64,000 nucleotides of DNA from Archivesica marissinica. Its lineage: Eukaryota > Mollusca > Bivalvia > Venerida > Vesicomyidae. The translations under genes were made by a program, and so were the position numbers. The notes below the pieces were generated by a model. The model was not told the DNA's origin. It worked only from the letters and a program-made list of their open reading frames with translations, and made no database searches. Of the stretch, positions 36,701 to 45,498 are shown in pieces; within the stretch, counting starts at the first letter, position 1, and every line of letters starts with the position of its first letter. The stretch is from assembly GCA_014843695.1 (NCBI GenBank), contig CM026390.1, positions 11,231,890 through 11,295,889 on the forward strand, written 5' to 3'.

Positions 36701-39700
36701 TCTCTGATACAAGTACATATACTGTAGATCTCTGATACAAGTACATATACTGTAGATCTCTGATACAAGTACATATACTGTAGATCTCTGATACAAGTTC
36801 ATGCACTGTAGTTCTCTGATACAAGTACATATACTGTAGATCTCTGATACAAGTTCATGCACTGTATATCTCTGATACAAGTACATATACTGTAGATCTC
36901 TGATACAAGTTCATGCACTGTAGATCTCTGATACAAGTACATATACTGTAGATCTCTGATACAAGTACATATACTGTAGATCTCTGATACAAGTACATAT
37001 ACTGTAGATCTCTGATACAAGTTCATGCACTGTAGATCTCTGATACAAGTACATATACTGTAGATCTCTGATACAAGTACATGCATGGTAGATCTCTGAT
37101 ACAAGTTCATATACTGTAGATCTCTGATACACGTACATACATTGTAGATCTCTGATACAAGTACATGCATGGTGGATCTCTGATACAAGTACATGCAAAG
37201 TAGATCTCTGATACAAGTATATGCACAGTAGATCTCTGATACAAGTACATAGATGGTAGATCTCTGATACAAGTACATACATGGTAGATCTCTGATACAA
37301 GTACATGCATGGTAGATCTCTGATACAAGTACATACATGGCATATCTCTGATACAAGTACATATACTGTAGATCTCTGATACAAGTACATACATGGTAGA
37401 TCTCTGATACAAGTACATGCATGGTAGATCTCTGATACAAGTATATGCATGGTAGATCTCTGATACAAGTACATAGATGGTAGATCTCTGATACAAGTAC
37501 ATAGATGGTAGATCTCTGATACAAGTACATGCATGGTAGATCTCTGATACAAGTACATAGATGGTAGATCTCTGATACAGGTACATAGATGGTAGATCTC
37601 TGATACAAGTATATGCATGGTAGATCTCTGATACAAGTACATAGATGGTAGATCTCTGATACAAGTACATAGATGGTAGATCTCTGATACAAGTATATGC
37701 ATGGTAGATCTCTGATACAAGTACATAGATGGTAGATGTCTAATACAAGTACATGCATGGTAGATCTCTGATACAAGTATATGCATGGTAGATCTCTGAT
37801 ACAAGTATATGCATGGTAGATCTCTGATACAAGTACATAGATGGTAGATCTCTGATACAAGTACATAGATGGTAGATCTCTGATACAAGTACATAGATGG
37901 TAGATCTCTGATACAAGTACATATACTGTAGATCTCTGATACAAGTACATATATGGTAGATCTCTGATACAAGTACATACATGGTAGATCTCTGATACAA
38001 GTACATAGATGGTAGATCTCTGATACAAGTACATATACTGTAGATCTCTGATACAAGTACATATACTGTAGATCTCTGATACAAGTATATGCATGGTAGA
38101 TCTCTGATACAAGTACATATATGGTAGATCTCTGATACAAGTACATAGATGGTATATCTCTGATACAAGTACATATACTGTAGATCTCTGATACAAGTAC
38201 ATATACTGTATATCTCTGATACAAGTATATGCATGGTAGATCTCTGATACAAGTACATGCATGGTAGATCTCTGATACAAGTATATGCATGGTAGATCTC
38301 TGATACAAGTACATACATGGTAGATCTCTGATACAAGTACATGCAAAGTAGATCTCTGATACAAGTACATACATGGTAGATCTCTGATACAAGTATATGC
38401 ATGGTAGATCTCTGATACAAGTACATGCAAAGTAGATCTCTGATACAAGTACATGCATGGTAGATCTCTGATACAAGTACATGCATGGTAGATCTCTGAT
38501 ACAAGTACATGCAAAGTAGATCTCTGATACAAGTACATACATGGTAGATCTCTGATACAAGTACATGCAAAGTAGATCTCTGATACAAGTACATGCAAAG
38601 TAGATCTCTGATACAAGTATATGCATGGTAGATCTCTGATACAAGTACATGCAAATTAGATCTCTGATACAAGTACATGCATGGTAGATCTCTGATACAA
38701 GTACATACATGGTAGATCTCTGATACAAGTACATGCAAAGTAGATCTCTGATACAAGTATATGCACAGTAGATCTCTGATACAAGTACATATACTGTAGA
38801 TCTCTGATACAAGTATATGCACAGTAGATCTCTGATACAAGTACATATACTGTAGATCTCTGATACAAGTATATGCACAGTAGATCTCTGATACACGTAC
38901 ATGCAAAGTAGATCTCTGATACAAGTACATAGATGGTAGATCTCTGATACAAGTATATGCACAGTAGATCTCTGATACAAGTATATGCACAGTAGTTCTC
39001 TGATACAAGTACTTACACAGTAGATCTCTGATACAAGTATATGCATAGTACATATGTAATGAGAGACATTGTTGGTTTTTCTATTAGCTCCCTTGGAAGA
39101 TGAAGTCTGGACTACCTGACATGTATATTGGTCCTTTGAGTTGGAATCCTTTGTTTTTACGGTTGGTCCCTAACTAGATGTTGCATTACGATCAATATGA
39201 TTATTGTCAAAATCGTGTTAATTAATTGATTACAAACTTTTACGGTAAAGTCTCCATTGCATATACTGTAGAATATCTGTCCAGATTTAATTAATGTAAT
39301 AATCTTATGATAAGAAAACGGATGAAATGGATAGTATCTTATGCAAAGGAAACAACTATGAAAACAGAGGAAATCGCTTAAAAGGACATATATACATTTA
39401 GGGAATATTCAAGGGCAGTAACTGACCGAAGTCTCTGATTACGGTACATGTGTAATTGATACAAACTTGGACATGTTTTTCAGTATCTTGAGTTCATAGT
39501 TGATAGTGCTAACAATAAGATGAAAGACAATTTTGAGAGAATAAACAGGTAAACATTTACAATTGCACATTTCATAATTTCACATTCTTGGGTTGTATGT
39601 TTGTTTGTTTTATGGGAATATTTTAGTACTTCTATCAGGAATGAGGTCTCGAGAGTGATTAATATAAGTTGTAAGAACTTGTTTCGCAATCGAGTAAACT

Positions 39701-41477
39701 AAATTTGTATCAACGATTTTTTCATCTGACTTTAAATGATTTAGCATTGTCTTCATATAGTTAGTGGCCACGTTCATTTCACCTTATCTTTATTGACATT
39801 ACGAAATCTCTGGCAAGGTCACTTAAATTCCAAATTTAGCATTCCTGGGCATACATTCTTCATATTTTGCTGATATTTTATGTAATGCTTGGTCATTGTC
39901 CATGTCATATGACATAGTCTTTAGTAACATTGGTTCAGGTGCGAAAGGTCCAGAGTGCGATCCCCGCTGGAGTCGATATGATTGTGCCCATAGGCAAGAC
40001 ATTTAAATTCCACATTGTCTCTTCTCTCTCCTTCATGGCAATGGATTCCATCAGGAATGAGGTCTCGAGAGTTAAAAGAACTTGTTTCACAATCAAGCTA
40101 AAATAAATTTGTATCAACTAAACTAACATTGGTTCATTTTCCCATGCCTAAATATTACAGTTGTAGAGTAATTATTGCATTACATCATATTGGATTGTAG
40201 AGTGGAATGTATCATCCGCAAACCAAGTCATTAATTTGACAGTTGTAACCCAAGTCCAAGACGTCCACTATGCAATCAATCCACATATCACAATATAAAT
40301 GTGTGTTTCTGTATATTTCTCAATGTACATTACATGTATCCTGATAAATAAATATGTTTAAACCAAGACATGAAAGACATCCTCAACAATGGAAACGATT
40401 CTCATTTTATACCCAATTACTTGGAAATGGTTACACAAATCGGCCGTGGACATGTATTTCTTAGCTTTAGTGATATTCATTTAGCTTGTTTTTATTATTT
40501 TGTGATTGTCTAATTATTTGTAGCCTAGTAGGTATTAAGTGTTCATATGTTCACCTTACTCAATACAATATTGTGTATGCCTCTGTGTGTGTTGGTGATG
40601 AATTTTGAATATTATTTCGTTATGGGATTTTAACTGCAACCATGTGAGATTATTAATTCAATATTTAATCATGTCTTAATGACCATGTTAACCCTTTGCC
40701 TGCTGAGTAAATAAAATCACATTTGCAAACAACATAGATCCAGATTAGCCATGGGGTACAGCCACGTCTGATCAGGATCTATGTTGTTTGCTATTCAGCC
40801 AATTGTTTTAGTTCCACTATCCGAATAGCAAACAGCATATAGCCTGCTCAGACGGCTCGTTCTGTGTCGTCTGATCTGGCTCTATGCTGTTTGCAAAAGT
40901 TATTTTATCTGCTGCTAGCGTGCTACGTACGGGTTAAAGAACATTTATTCCAGTTGTTTAACCCTGTGCTCCACAAAAACGCCGTACAACACCTTTATCG
41001 ATGCCCACATATTGCCACCGTCCACACCGTTATCTATAGCCTATCTATAGCCATAGATATTGATTATGGAGGATGTAGTATAGTGTGCCTATTGCTTATC
41101 AGCAGTATGGAGATATAATGAGAAATGGGCCACTTATGCTGTGATAAGGTTAATGTAGTAATATAGTCTTACAAACCGAGTTCAATGTATATTTTGTTAC
41201 CAGTAACCATTTATTAAATATTAAACTGTTAACAGAAATGATCTTACATTTGATTTTCAGGTTCTTTGAGACTTTAACGACATCTTTGAAAGAATCTGAT
41301 TTGAGAAGACAGAAGATGAAAGATAAAGCAGACATAAGAAAACAGCCCAACAGACAGAAAGTAGAACATGATGTGAAAGTTGTATCAACTGATATAAGTG
41401 ATAGAACGATAGAGAGAAGTGATTCTATAGAAGACTTGATACAGTGTTCCATGTTTACATGTGAGTTGGATACCTGA
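18800..41477 (+). CDS. TYW3: TYW3, tRNA wybutosine-synthesizing protein 3 (7 coding exons joined, 256 aa)
   Basis: Joining seven exons (18811-18981, 23782-23859, 28248-28346, 29090-29161, 30704-30772, 39484-39548, 41261-41477) gives 256 aa, close to the roughly 260 aa of vertebrate TYW3. Family blocks appear in order: CLSAVDLSRKGSID (13-26), TTSSCSGR (44-51), KWILTSH (69-75), FKFEPFVMHTQCR (96-108), GYRNSGISVG (124-133), AIRSTHSMEVPL (141-152) and YLEFIVDSAN (164-173), with a charged C-terminal tail. TYW3 is the SAM-dependent N4-methyltransferase step of wybutosine formation at G37 of tRNA-Phe, a cytoplasmic pathway. All introns are GT-AG, phase 0 except the last (phase 2). ATG 18811 fits the family N-terminus. 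A polypyrimidine tract plus CAG just upstream (acceptor at 18799) suggests a 5' UTR intron. No frameshift or missing core motif was seen, so the gene is probably functional. Confidence 0.93.
18811..18981 (+). CDS. TYW3: TYW3 coding exon 1 (aa 1-57)
   Basis: Encodes the N-terminal helix region and the SxSS-type motif TTSSCSGR at residues 44-51, conserved from archaea to animals. The exon ends at AAT with donor GTAAGT. A second in-frame donor, AAG/GTACAG at 19003, would add seven residues (VSNITDK). I prefer the first because it matches the donor consensus and gives a loop length closer to vertebrate TYW3. Confidence 0.9.
19066..19943. repeat. 46-bp satellite in TYW3 intron 1
   Basis: About 19 nearly identical units of 46 bp contain CATTCCGGTAAACGCAGTAG and CCTGAGACATTGCCGATTGC. 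The array begins only about 85 bp after the exon 1 donor. Uniformity is very high: most units are identical except for one or two that lack two or three bases. Confidence 0.97.
19944..22755. repeat. 59-bp satellite in TYW3 intron 1
   Basis: About 47 units of 59 bp contain GTTGTACAGTAGAAGTTTTA, TTACAATATATATACCTGAG and the core CTGAGACATTGCCGATTGCC shared with the preceding 46-bp array. Variants ACATTG/ACGTTG and TAACGTTG/TACTGTTG alternate in patterns, implying a two- or three-unit higher-order repeat. The right edge decays into longer TA tracts. Confidence 0.97.
22755..23247 (-). pseudogene. Crypton/ZMYM-like (DUF3504-type) domain relic
   Basis: Reading on the minus strand from ATG 23247: MESNNIEDIKEASN, an in-frame TAG, then DVIDFLENQENKNTKRKT, GDIDLIQSYL, IEFIP. 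After a frameshift it continues PAQLNEYLSEFLLSVKKRDS and YEPSTLQSFVSSVDRHLK. After a second frameshift it continues RDMDFTKTKAVLKMRQKQLK and GKGNKPKAADPLEEEHIEK. This order is typical of the N-terminal region of proteins with the DUF3504 domain (ZMYM2, QRICH1 and KCTD1-like proteins), which derive from Crypton tyrosine-recombinase transposons. One stop and two frameshifts make it non-coding. It sits in TYW3 intron 1, antisense to the gene, flanked on both sides by the 59-bp satellite sequence. Confidence 0.75.
23505..23600. repeat. Inverted, chimeric satellite remnant
   Basis: A forward piece of the 59-bp unit (ATATACCTGAGACGTTGCC) is followed by a reversed piece. Read backwards, the reversed piece joins CGCAGTAG and CCTGAGAG of the 46-bp unit to GTTGTACAGTAGAATTTTTA of the 59-bp unit through the shared core. 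A short GA microsatellite follows. Confidence 0.75.
23782..23859 (+). CDS. TYW3: TYW3 coding exon 2 (aa 58-83)
   Basis: The acceptor is TTTCAG and the donor GTAAGT, phase 0 at both sides. It encodes DEDGSIRKQGCKWILTSHSA and six more residues. The C-x-W and TSH positions match the CCWLLVTH block of vertebrate TYW3. Confidence 0.93.
24178..24392 (+). repeat. SINE-A copy with deleted head
   Basis: GATCGGTAGTCCAGTG is fused directly to GGACTTTAAACCGAGGTC, so most of the tRNA part is missing. The body carries a short GTCGC duplication (GGCGTCGCGTCGCTC). It lies in TYW3 intron 2. Confidence 0.8.
24408..24652 (-). repeat. SINE-B, full-length reverse copy
   Basis: The reversed tail starts TTTAGTTTATACAAATTTAT, followed by ACTCTCGAGACCTCATTCCT and GTGGAATTTAAATGCCTTGC. 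The head ends GCGCTATCACGACTTCC. It lies in TYW3 intron 2, antisense to the gene. Confidence 0.85.
24910..25140 (+). repeat. SINE-C, full-length copy
   Basis: The head is GGCTGTCCAAATAGCGCAGT and GGTTAGCGCGCTC (A-box), with B-box GGGTTCGATCC. The body contains CTCCGGGTACTCCGGTTTCC and the tail AGAGTGATTAATATAAGTTG, shared with family B. It lies in TYW3 intron 2. Confidence 0.85.
25515..25640 (+). repeat. SINE-C 3' part
   Basis: Starts GAGATGGTCCAGTGGTCGAC and continues CTCCGGGTACTCCGGTTTCC to AGAGTGATTAATGGAAGTTG. The tRNA head is absent. Confidence 0.75.
26125..26851. repeat. 26-bp minisatellite with 36-bp variants
   Basis: The basic unit is GTAGAATGTGACCCCCATG plus CATACAT. Some units carry an extra CATGCACCCC decamer. 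All three minus-strand frames stay open for 240-260 codons because the unit has no stop on that strand; this is not a gene. Confidence 0.95.
26872..28094. repeat. 60-bp minisatellite, homogenised
   Basis: Units of exactly 60 bp contain GAGTGAGGGAGTCACCATTC, CATGCCATAGAATAATGACC and TACCTGTGTGTAAACTATAC. The first five or so units are diverged like those of copy 1; the rest differ by one or two bases. Since 60 is divisible by three, frames stay open over the array on both strands without being genes. Confidence 0.95.
28248..28346 (+). CDS. TYW3: TYW3 coding exon 3 (aa 84-116)
   Basis: The acceptor is TTTGCAG and the donor ATG/GTAAAT. It encodes the strongly conserved FKFEPFVMHTQCR block (aa 96-108), matching the LKFEPFVLHVQCR block of vertebrate TYW3, followed by DAQRM. 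Confidence 0.95.
28707..28987 (-). repeat. SINE-A, full-length reverse copy in intron 3
   Basis: The reversed tail is CGGTTATTTATCGTTACCAC, followed by the body and a head ending TAATTTTATTAGGGTCAGAC and GGATTACCAGTCCAGCGTG. It fills nearly 40 % of the 743-bp intron 3. Confidence 0.85.
29090..29161 (+). CDS. TYW3: TYW3 coding exon 4 (aa 117-140)
   Basis: The acceptor is TTTTCTAG and the donor GTAAGT. It encodes GSGYRNSGISVGNKGKFIT, the block equivalent to GFRNSGITVGKRGK in vertebrates, probably part of the cofactor/RNA-binding core. Confidence 0.95.
29487..30334. mobile_element. hAT non-autonomous element, 848 bp, with 8-bp TSD
   Basis: The ends are TAGGGATGGCAACGAA and TTCGTTGCCATCCCTA, an exact inverted repeat. 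They are followed inward by several copies of the CGAATATTCG palindrome. The flanks carry a perfect 8-bp duplication, ATTTATAG (29479-29486 and 30335-30342), as expected for hAT. On the minus strand near 29770-29800 the translation GYKVNLNNHLKNKHT resembles the end of a BED zinc finger, so the element probably derives from an autonomous hAT by deletion and decay. It lies in TYW3 intron 4. Confidence 0.85.
30704..30772 (+). CDS. TYW3: TYW3 coding exon 5 (aa 141-163)
   Basis: The acceptor is TTACAG. It encodes AIRSTHSMEVPLSRSGKLLV and three more residues, equivalent to [20 protein letters not shown] in vertebrates. The donor GAG/GTTCGA is weak (T at +3, C at +4), yet it is the only choice that keeps frame and family alignment with exon 6. 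Confidence 0.92.
30803..31350. mobile_element. TIR-bounded segment in TYW3 intron 5
   Basis: ATTACCTAATGCTCTATATA near 30810 is mirrored by TATATAGAGCATTAGCCTTA near 31320, giving imperfect inverted ends about 500 bp apart. Inside is GGGCAACAGTTCGAACTGTT, a motif that recurs in the neighbouring foldback. It is probably a non-autonomous DNA element of unknown superfamily. Confidence 0.5.
31351..31501. repeat. Long foldback, about 59-bp arms
   Basis: CAGTTATTTCATGGGTGTTT at the left and AAACACACATGAAATAACTG at the right start arms of about 59 bp that match at all but five or so positions. A loop of about 32 nt contains GGGCAACAGTTCGAAAG. Transcribed as part of intron 5, it would form a stable hairpin. 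Confidence 0.85.
31612..39056. repeat. 28-bp satellite, about 266 units, in TYW3 intron 5
   Basis: The unit is 28 bp with an invariant core AGATCTCTGATACAAGT and a variable part (ACATATACTGT, TCATGCACTGT, ACATGCATGGT, ACATGCAAAGT, ACATACATGGT, ACATAGATGGT, TATATGCACAGT). The array fills 7.4 kb of the 8.7-kb intron. Variant types form blocks: ATATACTG and TGCACTG dominate to about 37.1 kb, and GATGG, CATGG and CACAGT types follow. The minus strand of the unit lacks stop codons in any frame, which explains open frames up to 711 codons; no gene is called. Confidence 0.97.
39484..39548 (+). CDS. TYW3: TYW3 coding exon 6 (aa 164-185, last codon split)
   Basis: The acceptor is TTTTTCAG and the donor AG/GTAAAC, ending in phase 2. 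It encodes YLEFIVDSANNKMKDNFERI plus N and a split Arg, matching YIDFLLNVANQKMEENKKRI in vertebrates. It lies about 430 bp downstream of the end of the satellite array. Confidence 0.93.
39634..39712 (+). repeat. SINE-B tail fragment in intron 6
   Basis: Contains ATCAGGAATGAGGTCTCGAG and CTTGTTTCGCAATCGAG, ending AAATTTGTAT. The tRNA head is absent. Confidence 0.75.
39930..40126 (+). repeat. SINE-B copy, 5' truncated, in intron 6
   Basis: It starts within the head at TTCAGGTGCGAAAGGTCCAG, has a B-box-like GTGCGATCCCC, and runs through GGAATGAGGTCTCGAGAG to the AAATAAATTTGTATCAACTA tail. A short deletion removes part of the ATTAATATAAGTTG segment. Confidence 0.8.
40688..40937. mobile_element. 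piggyBac-like MITE with two hairpins, 250 bp
   Basis: The ends are TTAACCCTTTGCCTGCTG at the left and TACGGGTTAA at the right, the TTAA/CCC layout of piggyBac elements. Inside are two successive stems: GCAAACAACATAGATCC pairs with GGATCTATGTTGTTTGC, and GCAAACAGCATATAGCC pairs with GGCTCTATGCTGTTTGC. A partial relative starts near 43192. It lies in TYW3 intron 6. Confidence 0.6.
41261..41477 (+). CDS. TYW3: TYW3 terminal coding exon 7 (aa 185-256)
   Basis: The acceptor is TGATTTTCAG, completing a split Arg codon. It encodes FFETLTTSLKESDLRRQKMK, a Lys/Arg/Asp-rich tail and a final CSMFTCELDT before TGA. The tail is poorly conserved in the family, as is usual for TYW3. A possible poly-A signal AATAAA lies at 41881, which would give a 3' UTR of about 400 nt. 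Confidence 0.92.
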
Positions 41478-41880
41478 TAACAAAAAATCGACATCATTCA
41501 TGTGAGGACTAAAGCTAGATGCCTCTCAGGTACATTTCATGCCTCTTAAAATACTTAGGTAGATGAAAACAATCACTTTCTTATTATTTTTGAAAATGCA
41601 CAGCATATGGCTGGATTTTGATTTTGGGATAATGAATGGATCTTCTTCAAGTATTTCTGTATTATCGGAATTTCTTGTTGGCGGTGTGTGTGATGGGTTA
41701 ACCCACTGAAGCCGCTACTGTAAAAGCTACAGTATAAATGTATGTTAGATATAGTGCGTAAGATTGCCTTTTAAACAGCACAAAATTGATGTACCGGTAT
41801 GTATGATAAACGAAACGCAGGTTAACTTGATGCCTTATATTGACATTTCATTTTTTGAACATTTCAAGACTGTATGTGAC

Positions 41881-41886
41881 AATAAA
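41881..41886 (+). terminator. Candidate poly-A signal of TYW3
   Basis: An AATAAA hexamer lies about 400 nt after the stop codon, the first clear one on the plus strand. Cleavage site not determined. Confidence 0.35.
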
Positions 41887-41889
41887 TGC

Positions 41890-43370
41890 AAATGTGCTAA
41901 ACTTGTATTTGTTCCATTTCATTTCAATTAAGACAACAGCGACGCTACTATTGCCCTGCTGTGTATTATTCACAACTGCAAAGAAACTGACGTCAAACAA
42001 CAACTTTAGCCAATCAGGGGCAACTACGTTTATCCTTTTGATTTTTTATGTTTCGCTGTAGCCTTCAGTATTTGATATTAAATCCATAGCAGTTAATCTC
42101 GCATGGAAACTTTTCGCTTATATTCTGTTCATAGCTTCTTCTTCCCACTACCTACTACTTCATTACCTCCACCTCCACTCTAATTTTTCAGTGCACTTTC
42201 TTGACAATTTCCTTCTTTTAGCTCCTAGCCATTTCCCCTTCCTAAATTCCACAAGGTCTATGTCAACTGTTTTCTTTTGCAATGTATTTATCAGTTCCAC
42301 GTTGGATGTAATATTTATCATCAGACACCCCTGTTTGTCTTCTTTATCATAATTATATTACCCTATTACTGGAAAATTTAACGTCTCGTTCATCCCCATG
42401 TTAGAATTGATTCGAGATTGGCGAAATTAAGAGCAAGCTCGATGATCTGTTTCCCTTCATCAACTGTTTAATCTGTATCGATCTGCTGTCACTTTCTAGT
42501 TTCTCATGTTCTTCAGTTCACTGGCATCGTATGTATATATTTACCTTCTTCATTGACACTAAGTATGTCGTCCATCACATTCATCAATTTAAGTATCACT
42601 CATCAACCAAAGTCTCGACCGCTACACTAATTTTACTGTTTTTTTACTTGTCCAAGACCTCATCAATATATCCTGTTCAATGTTGCTACATTGTACCTTC
42701 GTCTAATCATTTCTCATCGACACCATCTTCATATTTGCCACTGCGCTCTCTCATCACCATCTAAAGCAATAGGAATTGCTGCACTCCCATCTTAAGGATA
42801 TCCGGTTCATTATAGCTGTCTCTGTCATCGCATCCATCCTACTCGACTGTGTACACTCCCATTTACTACTGCTTAATCTCTTCTTTTGTCATAAGTTTAA
42901 ATATCATCATCCCAACGCAATTCCTCACTAAGAAGAGTCGACTTGTAATTCAATCCTTTTCCATCACCACGTTTCTGTGCCTCACGAACGTATACAAATG
43001 ATTGCACAGTACACAGGTAGATTGCACATTCCATACCACTTCTTACTCATGAATAAACACAGTCTATTCAGCATATGGTATTTGTAGACATGATCTTCGA
43101 TTCGTTGTATAGTACTAATCTCAGTATTTCCTTTCCTGGCGATGTTGAATCAAGTTTACTCTCCCTCAGTAGTTCGCAGCATTATATCTCTTAACCCTTA
43201 CTGTGCTGGAAATGGGTTGATTTGGATCTACGTTGTTTGAACATTCCTTCCAATTTAATCAGCATTTTAAGAGTTAATGATACTGGAATATTAAAATAAA
43301 ATAGTCCAAAATGATGTTAACGAAGGCATAAAACACAAACAAACGACAGATATTGAGTACTAATCATATC
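41890..43370. other. No gene seen; pyrimidine-rich sequence
   Basis: From about 42100 to 43000 the plus strand is rich in C and T with many CATCAT/CTTC words, but shows no clear repeat period and no long open frame. A partial TTAACCCTTAC element end lies near 43192. Confidence 0.4.
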
Positions 43371-43399
43371 GTATCATATGCGTGTTGAGGGTCGTCCTC

Positions 43400-43770
43400 T
43401 ATAATCCCCTCTTATTTGTGTACTCAAGAGTTTCTCCGTCTCGATAAGTGCATATATCATCTGAATAGTACCTGTCAAGTTCTTAACATGGGGGTTATGT
43501 CCAAAATGCAAGGTTTTACATTTCTCAACATTAAATTTCAACTGCCAAGTTTCACTCCATTCGCTTGGTGTATTCAAGTCGTCCTGTATAATTCGCCGTC
43601 GTTTTCATTTCTCACTACATTATATAATTCTAGTCATCCTCAAGCAGTCGAATAGTGTTTCTGAATAATGTCATTAATGTAAATCAAAAACAGAATGGGT
43701 CCGAGTACTGTCCCCTTGCCGCTGGCATCAACCTTCCTGTTTGATTCGCTAGAATTTACAATCTTGCTAC
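43400..43770 (-). pseudogene. LINE reverse-transcriptase scrap (CR1/Jockey-like)
   Basis: On the minus strand, KGTVLGPILFLIYINDII (near 43680-43730) is followed after a break by DDLNTPSEWSETWQLKFNVE and KCKTLHFGH. These are the reverse-transcriptase block after motif B and the WQLKFNVEKC block. The segment containing the YxDD motif between them is missing or scrambled, so the copy is dead and internally deleted. Confidence 0.75.
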
Positions 43771-43839
43771 TGAATTTAATTATATTGTATTGCAACGTTT
43801 TCACAATGAAAAATACAATTCCAATATGTTCCAATGTAT

Positions 43840-45113
43840 GTAGTACTAATATTAGTAAATAATTTAAGAAAAATTATTGTTTTGATTGAATAAGAAAATG
43901 ACTGGATACACTTAACATAATAATGAAAATGGACAATAAGAATTGAATAACTCAATTGAGTAGCTCACCCTAATAAGCTGCTTGACTGCCTTTCCCCGAA
44001 ACCCCAGCCTCAGAACAATATCGGTCAAGTTTAAAGACAGAAAATTCTCAAATATCAATCAATATTAATATTAAGGTGTCCACTAATAAATGTCTTAAAT
44101 GGAAATAAAGGAATAGTGTGTATTATAATTGTTATTCACGATTGAACCTCTCAGAATGTCCAATAATAGTAAAACTTGTTTGCGTATTCATTCAGACAAA
44201 GGCTGCATATAACCTGTCCATCTGTATATCTCCATTATCATTTTTCTGGAACTTGAAAACATTCCAGGCTGTACTCTGAATTATTTTACTTCGGTATGTA
44301 AATAAATCTGCCATGTTCATGTGTTTGGTCAGAACTTCAAACCTCTGTTAAAATAGTAAAAATAACAACTCTAGCCAAATGATTGGAAATTAGAATGAAT
44401 ATTGAATAAATGAATTTATGCGGTGTCGATTGTAATCGGTTTATCACTACCTGTTATCGTATTGCGATTTGAATGAAATGTATCAACGTCATGCAATCAA
44501 TCATTCACCGTGTGACTCCACCGTATTTATGTATTGTGTAAATAGAACAATCCTTATACATAACATTACTGTATATTCAGTTATATAACATCATCAGTTT
44601 AAACAATGATGTCTAGAACACTAGAGTCTAAACAAGTTGTCCATTCATTTTCCATTACTTGAGTATCTACTGAAGGGTGTGATATTTTTCATATGGTTTC
44701 AGTTTGTTGTGTAAGGTATTAGCATGTATTGCCTTGCAGTCGACACATCCTCGCACTTGTTCCATAAAGTCGAGTATAGGTTGACTCAATAAATGTTGTA
44801 TCATTCGATCTTGTTTACCTGAATGTCGATTTTACTTCGAGTGTACTTTGGACAATATTAAGGTAATTAATTTGTTAAAAATCAAAAAGGAAATAGAAAA
44901 CCTTCATTTGGTATTATAATAACGCATCTATAGAGACATAGTCTTGCACTAGGGAGCCAACATTCATCAGTTTCCGGTGGCTACTCGTCGTCTGTGACAT
45001 TCATAAGTTGTCTTGTCTACACAACGGCCGCAACTTATTGATTTCCTTCTTACCTGTCCGCCAATCTCGTATAAACTGAAGCAACTAGAATGTATGATCA
45101 GACTTCATTTGCT
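43840..45113. other. No gene seen
   Basis: AT-rich unique-looking sequence. No open frame or repeat family was recognised. Confidence 0.4.
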
Positions 45114-45498
45114 ATAATTAATGAGTAACTTTATACGGACATTGGAACGCTACCAAATATTAGAATCCTGATTACTCGTAACCGAATTAACAAAGCACAA
45201 ACATATAATTAATGAGTAACTTTATACGGACATTGGAACGCTACCAAATATTAGAATCCTGATTACTCGTAACCGAATTAACAAAGCACAAACATATAAT
45301 TAATGAGTAACTTTATACGGACATTGGAACGCTACCAAATATTAGAATCCTGATTACTCGTAACCGAATTAACAAAGCACAAACATATAATTAATGAGTA
45401 ACTTTATACGGACATTGGAACGCTACCAAATATTAGAATCCTGATTACTCGTAACCGAATTAACAAAGCACAAACATATAATTAATGAGTAACTTTAT
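45114..45498. repeat. 91-bp tandem repeat, at least 4.2 units, cut by gap
   Basis: Units contain ATAATTAATGAGTAACTTTA, ACATTGGAACGCTACCAAAT and ACTCGTAACCGAATTAACAA. They are essentially identical to one another. The array runs straight into the run of N, so its true length is unknown. Confidence 0.95.

Noticed and set aside
36911..39046. 711-codon minus-strand open frame in the 28-bp satellite, plus many overlapping frames
   Set aside because: The 28-bp unit has no stop codon in any minus-strand frame, so long frames are automatic. The predicted peptide is a 28-residue repeat with no domain, and the array is intronic to TYW3.
31612..39056. CRISPR array
   Set aside because: The units are contiguous variants of one 28-bp monomer without distinct unique spacers, in a eukaryotic intron.
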